Part shown: one piece after another, positions 18,169 to 26,677 of the stretch | Position numbering within the stretch: position 1 is the stretch's first letter | Layout: the number at the start of each line of letters is the position of its first letter | NCBI GenBank assembly: GCA_964372115.1 | Contig: CAYJPN010000030.1 | Span: 1-64,000, forward strand | DNA from: CG2-30-36-16 sp964372115 | GTDB taxonomy: Bacteria > Bacteroidota > Ignavibacteria > Ignavibacteriales > Ignavibacteriaceae | Direction: 5' to 3' | DNA length: 64,000 nucleotides | The notes under the pieces: generated by a model | What the model was told of the DNA's origin: nothing | The model's input: the letters and a program-made list of their open reading frames with translations, nothing else | Database searches by the model: none | Made by a program: the position numbers and the translations under genes

Positions 18169-18184
18169 GTTTTCACGTGAAACA
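18169..18184. promoter_or_regulatory. parS: parS-like ParB binding site 2
   Basis: GTTTTCACGTGAAACA matches the parS palindrome at 14 of 16 positions, including the full core TTTCACGTGAAACA. Its centre is 36 bases from that of site 1. An ATG overlapping its end (18184) is in frame with mnmG, but the family start is downstream. Confidence 0.7.
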
Positions 18185-18207
18185 TGTGTTATGAAAGTTA
18201 TGATATA

Positions 18208-20082
18208 ATGGTTTATGATGTATTGGTAATAGGCGGCGGACATGCCGGAATAGAAGCCGCGGCAGCGGCGGCAAAAATGGGCTGCGCCGTCGGATTAATT
18301 TCTATGGATAAATATGCACTTGGTAGAATGTCTTGTAACCCTGCGATTGGTGGAACGGCAAAAGGACATCTTGTTCGGGAGGTTGACGCCCTTGGCGGAA
18401 TAATGGGACAGATTGCAGATCGGACGGGAATTCAGTTTAGAATGTTGAACAAATCGAAGGGCCCGGCGGTTTGGTCTCCCCGTTGTCAATCCGATAGGCG
18501 CCTTTACAGCGAAGAAGCCTATAAAATAATTTCAGCGATAAAAGGAATTACTCTTATCGAGGATTCCGCAATTGAGGTGGTAACTGAAAATAAAGCAGTA
18601 AAAGGAGTTTTAACACAGGAAGGATTGTTGCTTGAATCTAAAACGGTTGTACTTTCAGCCGGTACTTTTTTAAATGGACTTATGCACACCGGGCTTTCAT
18701 CTGTCCGGGGTGGAAGATTTGGAGAAATGCCGTCAAGCGGAATTACTGAGTCATTAATAAAATTAGGTTTCACCTCAGGCAGATTAAAAACCGGAACCCC
18801 GCCAAGACTTAAACGAGATTCTATAAACTGGGATATTTTAGAGGAACAACCTGGAGATGAAAAACCGCAACCGTTTTCTCATTTTACCCAGATAGATGAA
18901 TTTCCTTATTTACCGCAAGTAAGTTGCCATATCACATACACAAACGACGCTGTTCATAAAGAACTTGAAAAAGGTTTTAAATTTTCTCCATTGTTCACCG
19001 GTTTAATTGCCGGTGTCGGTCCGAGGTATTGTCCCTCAATTGAGGATAAAATTGTTCGTTTTGCTGACAAATCAAAACATCAGCTTTTTCTCGAACCAGA
19101 AGGATTGGATAGTGATCAAATTTATCTGAACGGCTTTTCATCATCACTGCCGGCAGATGTACAGATTGCTGCTCTTCATAAAATAACAGGACTTGAAGAT
19201 GTTGAAATGATTCGGCCTGGTTATGCAGTCGAATATGATTATTTTCCACCTCATCAAGTAGATCTAACCCTCGAAACAAAATTGATTAGCGGTTTATTTT
19301 TTGCCGGACAAGTGAACGGAACCTCGGGTTACGAAGAAGCCGCCGCACAGGGTTTGATGGCAGGCATAAACGCTGCTTTAAAAGTTCATAACAACTCCGA
19401 GTTCGTTTTAAAAAGAAGCGAGGCATATATTGGTGTTCTAATTGATGATCTGGTTAATAAGGGTACCGATGAGCCATATAGAATGTTTACATCGAGAGCG
19501 GAACACAGGCTTCTGTTAAGACAGGATAATGCCGATAGAAGGTTAATGAATTACGGACACCGGTTTGGTTTAATAAATTCTGCAAAAGCTGACCTGGTTA
19601 ATGAAAGCGATGATTTAATTAAAAAATCTATTTCTTTTTTTAGCACATTAAAACTTCATGCTCGAGATGTTAACCAATTGCTTGAAGCGATGGGAACACC
19701 TGAAATTGATTCTGCCGAAACAATTTCAAAATTGTGTAAAAGACCGGAACTAAACTTATTCGATATTTTATGTCTGAGCGATAAAAATAAACATCCATTA
19801 ATAAAACAACTTATGGATGATGAAAAATCATTAGAGCAGGTAGAAATTGAGTTAAAATATGAAGGTTATATAAAACGACAATATGAAATGGTTGACAAGC
19901 TTGAAAGATATGAAGATGCTAAAATTCCTTTAACATTAAATTATTTGGCTATTAAAGCATTGTCCGCGGAGGGAAGGGAAAAGTTGCATAAAATTCAACC
20001 CAGGTCTATCGGACAAGCAACACGAATCTCAGGAGTTACGCCTTCTGATATTTCTATTTTATTGGTATATTTGAAAAACTAA
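18208..20082 (+). CDS. mnmG: tRNA uridine-5-carboxymethylaminomethyl modification enzyme MnmG
   Basis: FAD-dependent partner of MnmE in U34 tRNA modification. The dinucleotide-binding motif DVLVIGGGHAGIEAA is at the N-terminus, followed by the family blocks GPAVWSPRCQ-type segment, the catalytic cysteine region (MSCNPAIGG), GLFFAGQVNGTSGYEEAAAQG and the C-terminal helical MnmE/tRNA-binding domain with YEGYIKRQ. The start at 18208 (MVYDVLVIGG) fits the family; an in-frame ATG at 18184 lies within a parS-like site and would add eight residues. Length (624) is full. Confidence 0.96.
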   Translation: MVYDVLVIGGGHAGIEAAAAAAKMGCAVGLISMDKYALGRMSCNPAIGGTAKGHLVREVDALGGIMGQIADRTGIQFRMLNKSKGPAVWSPRCQSDRRLYSEEAYKIISAIKGITLIEDSAIEVVTENKAVKGVLTQEGLLLESKTVVLSAGTFLNGLMHTGLSSVRGGRFGEMPSSGITESLIKLGFTSGRLKTGTPPRLKRDSINWDILEEQPGDEKPQPFSHFTQIDEFPYLPQVSCHITYTNDAVHKELEKGFKFSPLFTGLIAGVGPRYCPSIEDKIVRFADKSKHQLFLEPEGLDSDQIYLNGFSSSLPADVQIAALHKITGLEDVEMIRPGYAVEYDYFPPHQVDLTLETKLISGLFFAGQVNGTSGYEEAAAQGLMAGINAALKVHNNSEFVLKRSEAYIGVLIDDLVNKGTDEPYRMFTSRAEHRLLLRQDNADRRLMNYGHRFGLINSAKADLVNESDDLIKKSISFFSTLKLHARDVNQLLEAMGTPEIDSAETISKLCKRPELNLFDILCLSDKNKHPLIKQLMDDEKSLEQVEIELKYEGYIKRQYEMVDKLERYEDAKIPLTLNYLAIKALSAEGREKLHKIQPRSIGQATRISGVTPSDISILLVYLKN

Positions 20083-20097
20083 TTTGGAGGGGCTTTT

Positions 20098-20781
20098 ATG
20101 GTCGATACCCAGGAGCTGTACTTTAAAGAACTGCAATCTTTTTGTTGGGACAATGGATTTAATCCCGATATCCTAAAAATAGAGAGACTGGCATTTTTTG
20201 CTGAATTGATAAGAGATAAAAATGAGTCAATAAATCTTATCTCACGAAAAGATATCGATGATATAATCGAAAGACATATTTTCATCTCAGCATATATTTC
20301 AAAATTTATTCCTGACAAGTGTACACGTTTTTTAGATATCGGTACTGGCGGCGGTTTTCCTGGAATTCCGCTTGCAATTGTTCGGCCTGAACTTAAGGGT
20401 GTGCTTGCCGATTCGACAGGTAAAAAAATTGAAGCCGTAAAAGAGTTTGTAGATAAACTAAAACTGAGTAATGTTACCGCTGAAAACAGCAGGGTTGAAG
20501 ATGATCCGTTTAAAACAAAGTATGAAAACTCGTTCGATTTAATTGTAAGCAGAGCAACAGTACCTCTTATTATACTTTTTAGATATGCTCTACCATTGAT
20601 AAAAGATAGGGCATTTCTTGTTGCGCTGAAAGGCGGCAATCTTGATGAAGAGTATAAAAAAGCCGAAATGAAATATAAGGCATTCATAAAAAAATCTACC
20701 ATTTTTGAATTAGGTTATAAACCAAATAACGTAAGAAACCAAAAGGGAAAAAAACTGGTTTTACTGGAGTTAAATAAATGA
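20098..20781 (+). CDS. rsmG: 16S rRNA m7G527 methyltransferase RsmG
   Basis: SAM-dependent methyltransferase that makes m7G527 in 16S rRNA. The SAM-binding glycine motif FLDIGTGGGFPGIPLAI (about 80-96) and the downstream segments NLISRK and VSRATVPL are characteristic. GGAGG about nine bases before the ATG at 20098 supports the start. It follows mnmG by 15 bases and overlaps murQ by four bases (ATGA), so mnmE-mnmG-rsmG-murQ form a continuous run. Confidence 0.94.
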   Translation: MVDTQELYFKELQSFCWDNGFNPDILKIERLAFFAELIRDKNESINLISRKDIDDIIERHIFISAYISKFIPDKCTRFLDIGTGGGFPGIPLAIVRPELKGVLADSTGKKIEAVKEFVDKLKLSNVTAENSRVEDDPFKTKYENSFDLIVSRATVPLIILFRYALPLIKDRAFLVALKGGNLDEEYKKAEMKYKAFIKKSTIFELGYKPNNVRNQKGKKLVLLELNK

Positions 20782-21713
20782 GTTCAGCAGATAGGAAAGC
20801 TTTGTTTGAAGAAATTAGCAAGCTTTCCACCGAACAGCGTAATCCGAAATCGATGGACATTGACGCCCGTTCGACAATGGAAATATTAAAAATAATTAAT
20901 GACGAAGACAAAACGGTTCCTTTTGCGGTTGAAAAGGAATTGCCATACATAGCCGAAGCTGTTGAAATAATTGTTCGTGCATTTAAAAACGGCGGCAGGT
21001 TATTATATTTTGGGGCAGGCACCAGCGGCAGGCTTGGCGTTGTTGATGCATCCGAATGCCCCCCGACTTTTGGAACACCTTTCGGTATGATTGACGGTTT
21101 TATTGCCGGTGGTAGAGAAGCGATGTTCCGGGCGCAAGAGGGTGCCGAGGATTTTGAAGAAAACGGAGCCAACGATGTGCTCGCTGCAAATGTCTCTGAT
21201 AAAGATGTTGTTTGCGGAATTGCGGCAAGCCGGCGTACGCCTTACGTTATAGGCGCTGTAAAAAAAGCAAAACAAATTGGAGCAAAAACTTTATATGTTA
21301 CTTGCAACCCGCGCGAAAATTTTAATATAAAAGAAGTTGATGTTGCAATGTGTCCTTACGTTGGTCCCGAGGTTGTAATGGGCTCAACAAGAATGAAAAG
21401 CGGCACAGCGCAAAAACTTGTATTAAATATGTTAACTACTACCGCGATGATACGCATGGGCAAAATTTACGAAAACATGATGATAGATCTTCAAATGACA
21501 AACAAAAAACTTGTTGAGCGTTCGAAGAGAATTGTTATGACTATTACCGGGGTTGCCTATGACGAAGCAGAAAAAGTACTATTAAATGCCGGCGGACATG
21601 TTAAAACAGCGCTTGTAATGATAATTGCCGGTGTAACGGCTGATGAAGCAAAAGTCCGTTTAGAACAAGCGGATGGTTTTGTTCGTAATGCTTTAGAAAT
21701 TAAGAAAAAATAA
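20778..21713 (+). CDS. murQ: N-acetylmuramic acid 6-phosphate etherase
   Basis: Cytoplasmic lyase that cleaves the lactyl ether of MurNAc-6-phosphate to give GlcNAc-6-phosphate, part of peptidoglycan recycling. The single SIS domain shows LLYFGAGTSGRLGVVDASECPPTFG (about 75-100), carrying the catalytic glutamate region EDFEENG and the sugar-phosphate serine motif GSTRMKSGTAQK. Length of 311 residues is typical. It overlaps rsmG by four bases; in many genomes this position is held by parAB. A terminator follows. Confidence 0.93.
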   Translation: MSSADRKALFEEISKLSTEQRNPKSMDIDARSTMEILKIINDEDKTVPFAVEKELPYIAEAVEIIVRAFKNGGRLLYFGAGTSGRLGVVDASECPPTFGTPFGMIDGFIAGGREAMFRAQEGAEDFEENGANDVLAANVSDKDVVCGIAASRRTPYVIGAVKKAKQIGAKTLYVTCNPRENFNIKEVDVAMCPYVGPEVVMGSTRMKSGTAQKLVLNMLTTTAMIRMGKIYENMMIDLQMTNKKLVERSKRIVMTITGVAYDEAEKVLLNAGGHVKTALVMIIAGVTADEAKVRLEQADGFVRNALEIKKK

Positions 21714-21746
21714 AAATAATTTTTGAAATTTTAGCCTGATTATTTC

Positions 21747-21779
21747 GGGGTTCATTATTAGAACCCCTTTCTTTGTTTT
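21747..21779 (+). terminator. terminator after murQ
   Basis: Perfect stem GGGGTTC / GAACCCC around a 7-base loop, followed by a T-rich tail (TTTCTTTGTTTT). It lies 33 bases past the murQ stop. Confidence 0.85.
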
Positions 21780-21854
21780 AAATAATTCTCTTTGCGTTTA
21801 ACTTTACGTGGATATTTTCCCAATCAATTATCTTTTATTGGAATACTTTTTTAG

Positions 21855-24800
21855 ATGAAAAATAGCGTAATCGATATAATAAAAAACAGCTCCGCGTTTA
21901 ATCAATTAACAAAAACGATTAGCGAAGAGAGTAATGTTTTTATAAGCCCGCTGCATGGCGCTTCAAAAAGTATTTTTATTTCCGAACTTATAAAAAAGGA
22001 AAAAAACATTGTAGTCTTTTTACCTGATGAAAAATTTGTTGATGAGCTTTATGTTGAACTAAATGTGCTGAGCCTGGAAAAGGATCTTGTAGTTATTAAT
22101 GATTTTAAGCCTGAATTTATTCAAGAAAAAATAACCGATTTAACTAACCGCACAAAATTTGTATTACTTTCAACCTACAAACTGCTTAATTGTGCCTTGC
22201 CTGAAAAGACAAGAGTTGCTGAAACCACAACGGTAATAGATTTAAATGCGCAGCTTGGCTACGATGAACTAATTGAATATTTGAATCTTCTAAATTATAC
22301 AAAAGATAAATTTGTAGAAATTGCAGGCGATTATTCTGTCCGTGGTTCTATAGTAGACTTTTGGAGCTACAGTGAAAAAAACCCGGCGCGTATTGAGTTT
22401 AACGGTGATATGATTGAATCAATTCGTTTTTTTGATCCTGAGAGTCAGCGTTCAATTGATAAAATAGATAAAGTAACTCTGGCAGCATCTTTAACTTCAA
22501 CAGATGATTCTGAAAGAATATTTACAAACATATTTGGTTACTTAAACAACCCGGTTATTTTTGTTTCATCTTTTGAGATGAGCAATCTTAAAATCGATAA
22601 CATTAACCTATTTTGTTCTGATGTTGAAAAACAGGAACCAAAACAAATTATAGAAATAGCTGGTGATTTTCCTGAAGATAATTTTGCTGATGTTAATGTT
22701 ATTTCCCCCGTTAATGAAGTTTTCAATAACGCGTTTGATGCGGCTGATTTTTATAACAAACCTAATACGCGCTGGATTATAGAAAACGAACTTTCAGACA
22801 ATAATAAACAATTTCAACTTGGATTAACTGATGTCCCATCAATTAATTCAAATTATGAAGTGCTTTTTAATACATTAAAAAGTTATTCGGAAAATGATTT
22901 CAAAATTACTATCACCGCCGAAAACGAATTACAAGCGCAGCGTCTAAACGATCTGCTCGTTGAGTATAATGCCGATATAGCCGCATTGATTGATGACGGG
23001 ACTGTTTCACTCGAAACGTTAGCAATAAAAAATGGTTTCGTTGACAAAAACGAAAAATTTCTTCTTCTAACCGACTACCAGGTTTTCAACAAACCATATC
23101 GTTCAAAGCTGCCGACATCAAAAAAATATAAAAAAGCAAAATCGAAACATTTTGCTTCGATAAAAAAAGGGGATTATGTTGTTCACGAAGATTACGGGAT
23201 AGGGCAGTATGTCGGGCTCGAAACGATAAAAATTGGAGACGCTGTTCAGGAATCAATGAAGCTTTTGTATAACGAAGGCGGGGTGGTTTATGTTAATTTA
23301 AATTACCTAACGCTTGTAAAAAAATATTCTTCGAGCGAAAGCGTAAAACCAAATCTTTCTACTCTTGGGTCTGCCGATTGGGCAAATACTAAATCAAAAA
23401 CAAAAAAGAAAATTAAGGAAGCTGCCCGCGAACTGATTGAATTGTACGCAAAACGAAAAGCAACAAAAGGTTTTTCGTTTAGCAGCGATACCGTATGGCA
23501 AAAAGAATTAGAGGCTTCATTTCAATATGAAGATACGCCGGACCAGGAGAAAGTAACCGCTGAAATAAAAGAGGATATGGAAGCTGAAAACCCGATGGAC
23601 AGACTTGTGTGCGGAGACGTTGGTTTTGGTAAAACAGAAGTTGCCGTACGAGCCGCTTTCAAATCTGTGCAGGATGGAAAACAGGTTGCCGTATTGGTTC
23701 CAACCACTATTTTAGCTGAGCAACATTATAACACTTTCAAAGATAGATTTTCGCAATTCCCGGTTAGAGTTGAAGCGCTTTCAAGATTTCAAACAAGAAA
23801 ACAGCAAACTGAAATCGTAAAAAAACTTGAAGCCGGGCAGGTGGATATAATTGTCGGCACACACCGCATTTTATCAAAAGATATAAAATTCAACGATCTT
23901 GGTTTGTTAGTTATTGATGAAGAACATCGCTTTGGAGTAATGGCAAAAGAAAAACTTCGCTCAATAAAATTAAATGTGGACACACTTACTTTAACAGCAA
24001 CACCTATTCCGCGTACATTAAATCTTTCTTTACTTGGCGCGAGAGATCTGTCGATAATTGCAACTCCGCCGCCAAACCGTCAACCCATTTATACTCACGT
24101 TGCTGTTTTTGATATTTTAAAAATGAAAGAGTGGATAACACACGAGTTGATAAGGGGAGGACAAATTTATGTTGTGCACGACCGCGTTCACTCTATTGAA
24201 AGGCTTGGTTCGTATCTTCTAAAATATATGCCTGATTTAAAAATTGCAATTGCGCATGGACAAATGAAACCGGCACAATTAGAAAATGTTATTCATGGGT
24301 TTTTAAACCGGGAATACAACCTACTTCTTTCAACAAAAATTATCGAATCGGGCATCGATATACCGAGCGTAAATACTATTATAGTAAACCGCGCTGATCG
24401 GTTCGGACTTGCAGAACTTCATCAACTTAGAGGAAGAGTGGGGCGTTCCAACAAACAGGCATTTGCCTATTTCATCGTCCCTTCATTAAACAGTATCAAT
24501 AAAAAAGCATTGCGTCGCTTACAGGCAATTGAAGAGTTTACGGATATTGGCGCAGGATTTAATCTTTCTATGCGCGATCTCGAAATTCGTGGCGCCGGAA
24601 ATTTACTCGGCACCGAGCAATCCGGGTTTATAAATGATGTCGGTTTTGATTTATATGTTAAGATGATTAACGAAGCTGTTGAAGAGTTGAAGTATAATGA
24701 ATTTAAAGAGGTGTTCAAGAGTCTGCCGAAACCCGAAGACAGAACCGACCCAACCATAGACACATATTTTGATATTGGTATACCGGCTACATATATGCCG

Positions 24801-25256
24801 GAACAAATGGACAGACTAAATTTTTATACCGCGCTTTATTCAATAAAAACCCTTGTTGAGCTTGACGAACTTGAAGAAGAAATGCGAGATCGTTACGGGA
24901 TAATGCCGCAGCTTGTAAAACGATTAATGTTGACATCGGCACTAAAATATTATTCTTCTTATGCATTGTTTGAAAGAATTATTTTTCAGCGGAAAAATAT
25001 TTTTGTGATACTCCCACGCGGGCAAAAAGAAGATTATTACCAAACCCGTTTTGTAGAATTAATGCGTTTTATTCTTGATGAATATAAAGACAAAATTAAA
25101 TTCAGTCAGCAGAAAGATGTTTTGAAGCTTGTAATTACAAATGTGTTCGAGTCGCCTGAAAAAGAATTAAATTTTATGATTAAGTTTAGCAAACAGGTAA
25201 TAAAACTTTTCGGGATAGAACTTGAGGAATTAAAAAGCCAGGCAGCCGCATCGTAA
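21855..25256 (+). CDS. mfd: transcription-repair coupling factor Mfd
   Basis: ATP-dependent translocase that removes stalled RNA polymerase and recruits UvrA. The 1133-residue protein shows the UvrB-like N-terminal module (about 1-340, degenerate), the polymerase-interacting domain with KGDYVVHEDYGIGQYVGLE (about 436-455), helicase motor with Walker A GDVGFGKTEV (about 588-597), DEEH box, motif III TATPIPRT, and motif VI QLRGRVGRS, then the TRG block and C-terminal UvrA-masking domain. Complete and intact; downstream response regulator gene converges with only 32 bases between stops. Confidence 0.97.
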   Translation: MKNSVIDIIKNSSAFNQLTKTISEESNVFISPLHGASKSIFISELIKKEKNIVVFLPDEKFVDELYVELNVLSLEKDLVVINDFKPEFIQEKITDLTNRTKFVLLSTYKLLNCALPEKTRVAETTTVIDLNAQLGYDELIEYLNLLNYTKDKFVEIAGDYSVRGSIVDFWSYSEKNPARIEFNGDMIESIRFFDPESQRSIDKIDKVTLAASLTSTDDSERIFTNIFGYLNNPVIFVSSFEMSNLKIDNINLFCSDVEKQEPKQIIEIAGDFPEDNFADVNVISPVNEVFNNAFDAADFYNKPNTRWIIENELSDNNKQFQLGLTDVPSINSNYEVLFNTLKSYSENDFKITITAENELQAQRLNDLLVEYNADIAALIDDGTVSLETLAIKNGFVDKNEKFLLLTDYQVFNKPYRSKLPTSKKYKKAKSKHFASIKKGDYVVHEDYGIGQYVGLETIKIGDAVQESMKLLYNEGGVVYVNLNYLTLVKKYSSSESVKPNLSTLGSADWANTKSKTKKKIKEAARELIELYAKRKATKGFSFSSDTVWQKELEASFQYEDTPDQEKVTAEIKEDMEAENPMDRLVCGDVGFGKTEVAVRAAFKSVQDGKQVAVLVPTTILAEQHYNTFKDRFSQFPVRVEALSRFQTRKQQTEIVKKLEAGQVDIIVGTHRILSKDIKFNDLGLLVIDEEHRFGVMAKEKLRSIKLNVDTLTLTATPIPRTLNLSLLGARDLSIIATPPPNRQPIYTHVAVFDILKMKEWITHELIRGGQIYVVHDRVHSIERLGSYLLKYMPDLKIAIAHGQMKPAQLENVIHGFLNREYNLLLSTKIIESGIDIPSVNTIIVNRADRFGLAELHQLRGRVGRSNKQAFAYFIVPSLNSINKKALRRLQAIEEFTDIGAGFNLSMRDLEIRGAGNLLGTEQSGFINDVGFDLYVKMINEAVEELKYNEFKEVFKSLPKPEDRTDPTIDTYFDIGIPATYMPEQMDRLNFYTALYSIKTLVELDELEEEMRDRYGIMPQLVKRLMLTSALKYYSSYALFERIIFQRKNIFVILPRGQKEDYYQTRFVELMRFILDEYKDKIKFSQQKDVLKLVITNVFESPEKELNFMIKFSKQVIKLFGIELEELKSQAAAS

Positions 25257-25288
25257 AATAATCAGACTTATTCAATCGTGTTTTCATT

Positions 25289-26659
25289 TTATTGTTTTTT
25301 TAGACCAAGTCTTTCAAGTCTTGAACGGAAATGTCTTTCCGATATTCCCATCATTCTAGCCGCAGCGCTTTGATTGCCATTGTTCTGCTTTAAAGCTTCG
25401 TTTAACATTTCTGTTTCAAACGTTTTCATTTTCTCTTCAAATGTGTTGTCGAGATTAAGCGGATCAAGTATCGATTTTTCAGAAATTGTGCCTATGTTTG
25501 AGGGTAAATCTTTTGTAGTTAAATATTCGCTTCTGCAAAGCACTATGCCGCGTTCAATTATATTTTCAAGTTCCCTTATGTTTCCTGGAAAATCGTATTT
25601 AATAATTTTATCAAGCGCTTCTTTTGTTATACCTTTTACATCTTTTTTGTTTGCTTCGCTGTATTTTTTTATAAAGTGATCGATAAGTAATGGAATATCC
25701 GTTTTTCTTTTTCGAATAGGCGCTATCCAAATTGGTACAACATTTAGCCGGTAGTATAAATCTTCTCTAAATAAATTGTTTGCTATCATCTCCTCAAGAT
25801 TGCGGTGCGTCGCTCCGATTATTCGTACGTCAATATTGATTGTGCTTTGGCTGCCGACTCTTTCAATTTCACCAAATTGAATAACTCGTAAAAGTTTTAC
25901 TTGCAACGGAAGCGGTATCTCGCCCACTTCGTCCATAAAAAGAGTTCCGCCGTTTGCCATTTCGAACTTACCTATTCGCTGATTAATCGCACCTGTAAAC
26001 GAACCCTTCTCGTGTCCGAATAATTCACTTTCTAAAAGACTTTCGGACAGAGCAGCAATGTTAACTGCAATAAATGGCTTATCCTTTCGCGTACTCGAAA
26101 AATGAATTGCCCTGGCAACCAACTCTTTCCCCGTTCCGCTCTCACCGCGTATAAGTACATTTGCTTTACTGTTGGCTACCCGTGCGGCGGTGCTAAGAGC
26201 CTCTTCCATCTCTTTGCTTTGATAGATGATAGAATCAAATTTGAAGCGCTCCATTAGTTGTTCTTTTAACAATCTGTTTTCTGAGACAAGCGCTCTTTTT
26301 TCTTTTATTCTCTCAAGCATTAATTCAAGATCATCTAAATCGATTGGTTTTGTTAAATAATCGTATGCTCCGGTTTTCATTATATCCACAGCATCCTGAA
26401 CACTGCCGTAAGCCGTTATTACAACCACATCAATATCCGGATTTATCTCTTTTACTTTTTTAAGCACTTCAAGTCCGCTTAAACCGGGCATTCTATAATC
26501 AGTAAGAACTACATCAATTGCATTTTCGGTAATTAGTTTTATACCATCTGCACCATTATATGCTGTGTAAACATTATAGTTTCTTCGTCTTAAAAAACTT
26601 TTTATAGATTCTACTTGCGATTCTTCATCATCAATAATTAAGACTGATATATTTTTCAT
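25289..26659 (-). CDS. sigma-54-dependent response regulator (NtrC family)
   Basis: A 456-residue activator: receiver domain (1-120) with phospho-acceptor Asp54 in VLTDYRMPG, AAA+ domain with Walker A GESGTGKE (about 172-179), Walker B GGTLFMDEVGE, and the sigma-54-contacting loop GSFTGA (about 219-224, a GAFTGA variant), and a Fis-type HTH at the C-terminus (NQSAAARMMGISERHFRSRLERLG). It is downstream of its likely cognate histidine kinase by 18 bases. Targets unknown; the paired kinase has a large extracytoplasmic sensor. Confidence 0.93.
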   Translation of the reverse strand: MKNISVLIIDDEESQVESIKSFLRRRNYNVYTAYNGADGIKLITENAIDVVLTDYRMPGLSGLEVLKKVKEINPDIDVVVITAYGSVQDAVDIMKTGAYDYLTKPIDLDDLELMLERIKEKRALVSENRLLKEQLMERFKFDSIIYQSKEMEEALSTAARVANSKANVLIRGESGTGKELVARAIHFSSTRKDKPFIAVNIAALSESLLESELFGHEKGSFTGAINQRIGKFEMANGGTLFMDEVGEIPLPLQVKLLRVIQFGEIERVGSQSTINIDVRIIGATHRNLEEMIANNLFREDLYYRLNVVPIWIAPIRKRKTDIPLLIDHFIKKYSEANKKDVKGITKEALDKIIKYDFPGNIRELENIIERGIVLCRSEYLTTKDLPSNIGTISEKSILDPLNLDNTFEEKMKTFETEMLNEALKQNNGNQSAAARMMGISERHFRSRLERLGLKKQ

Positions 26660-26677
26660 AACTTTTTCTTTATGTTT

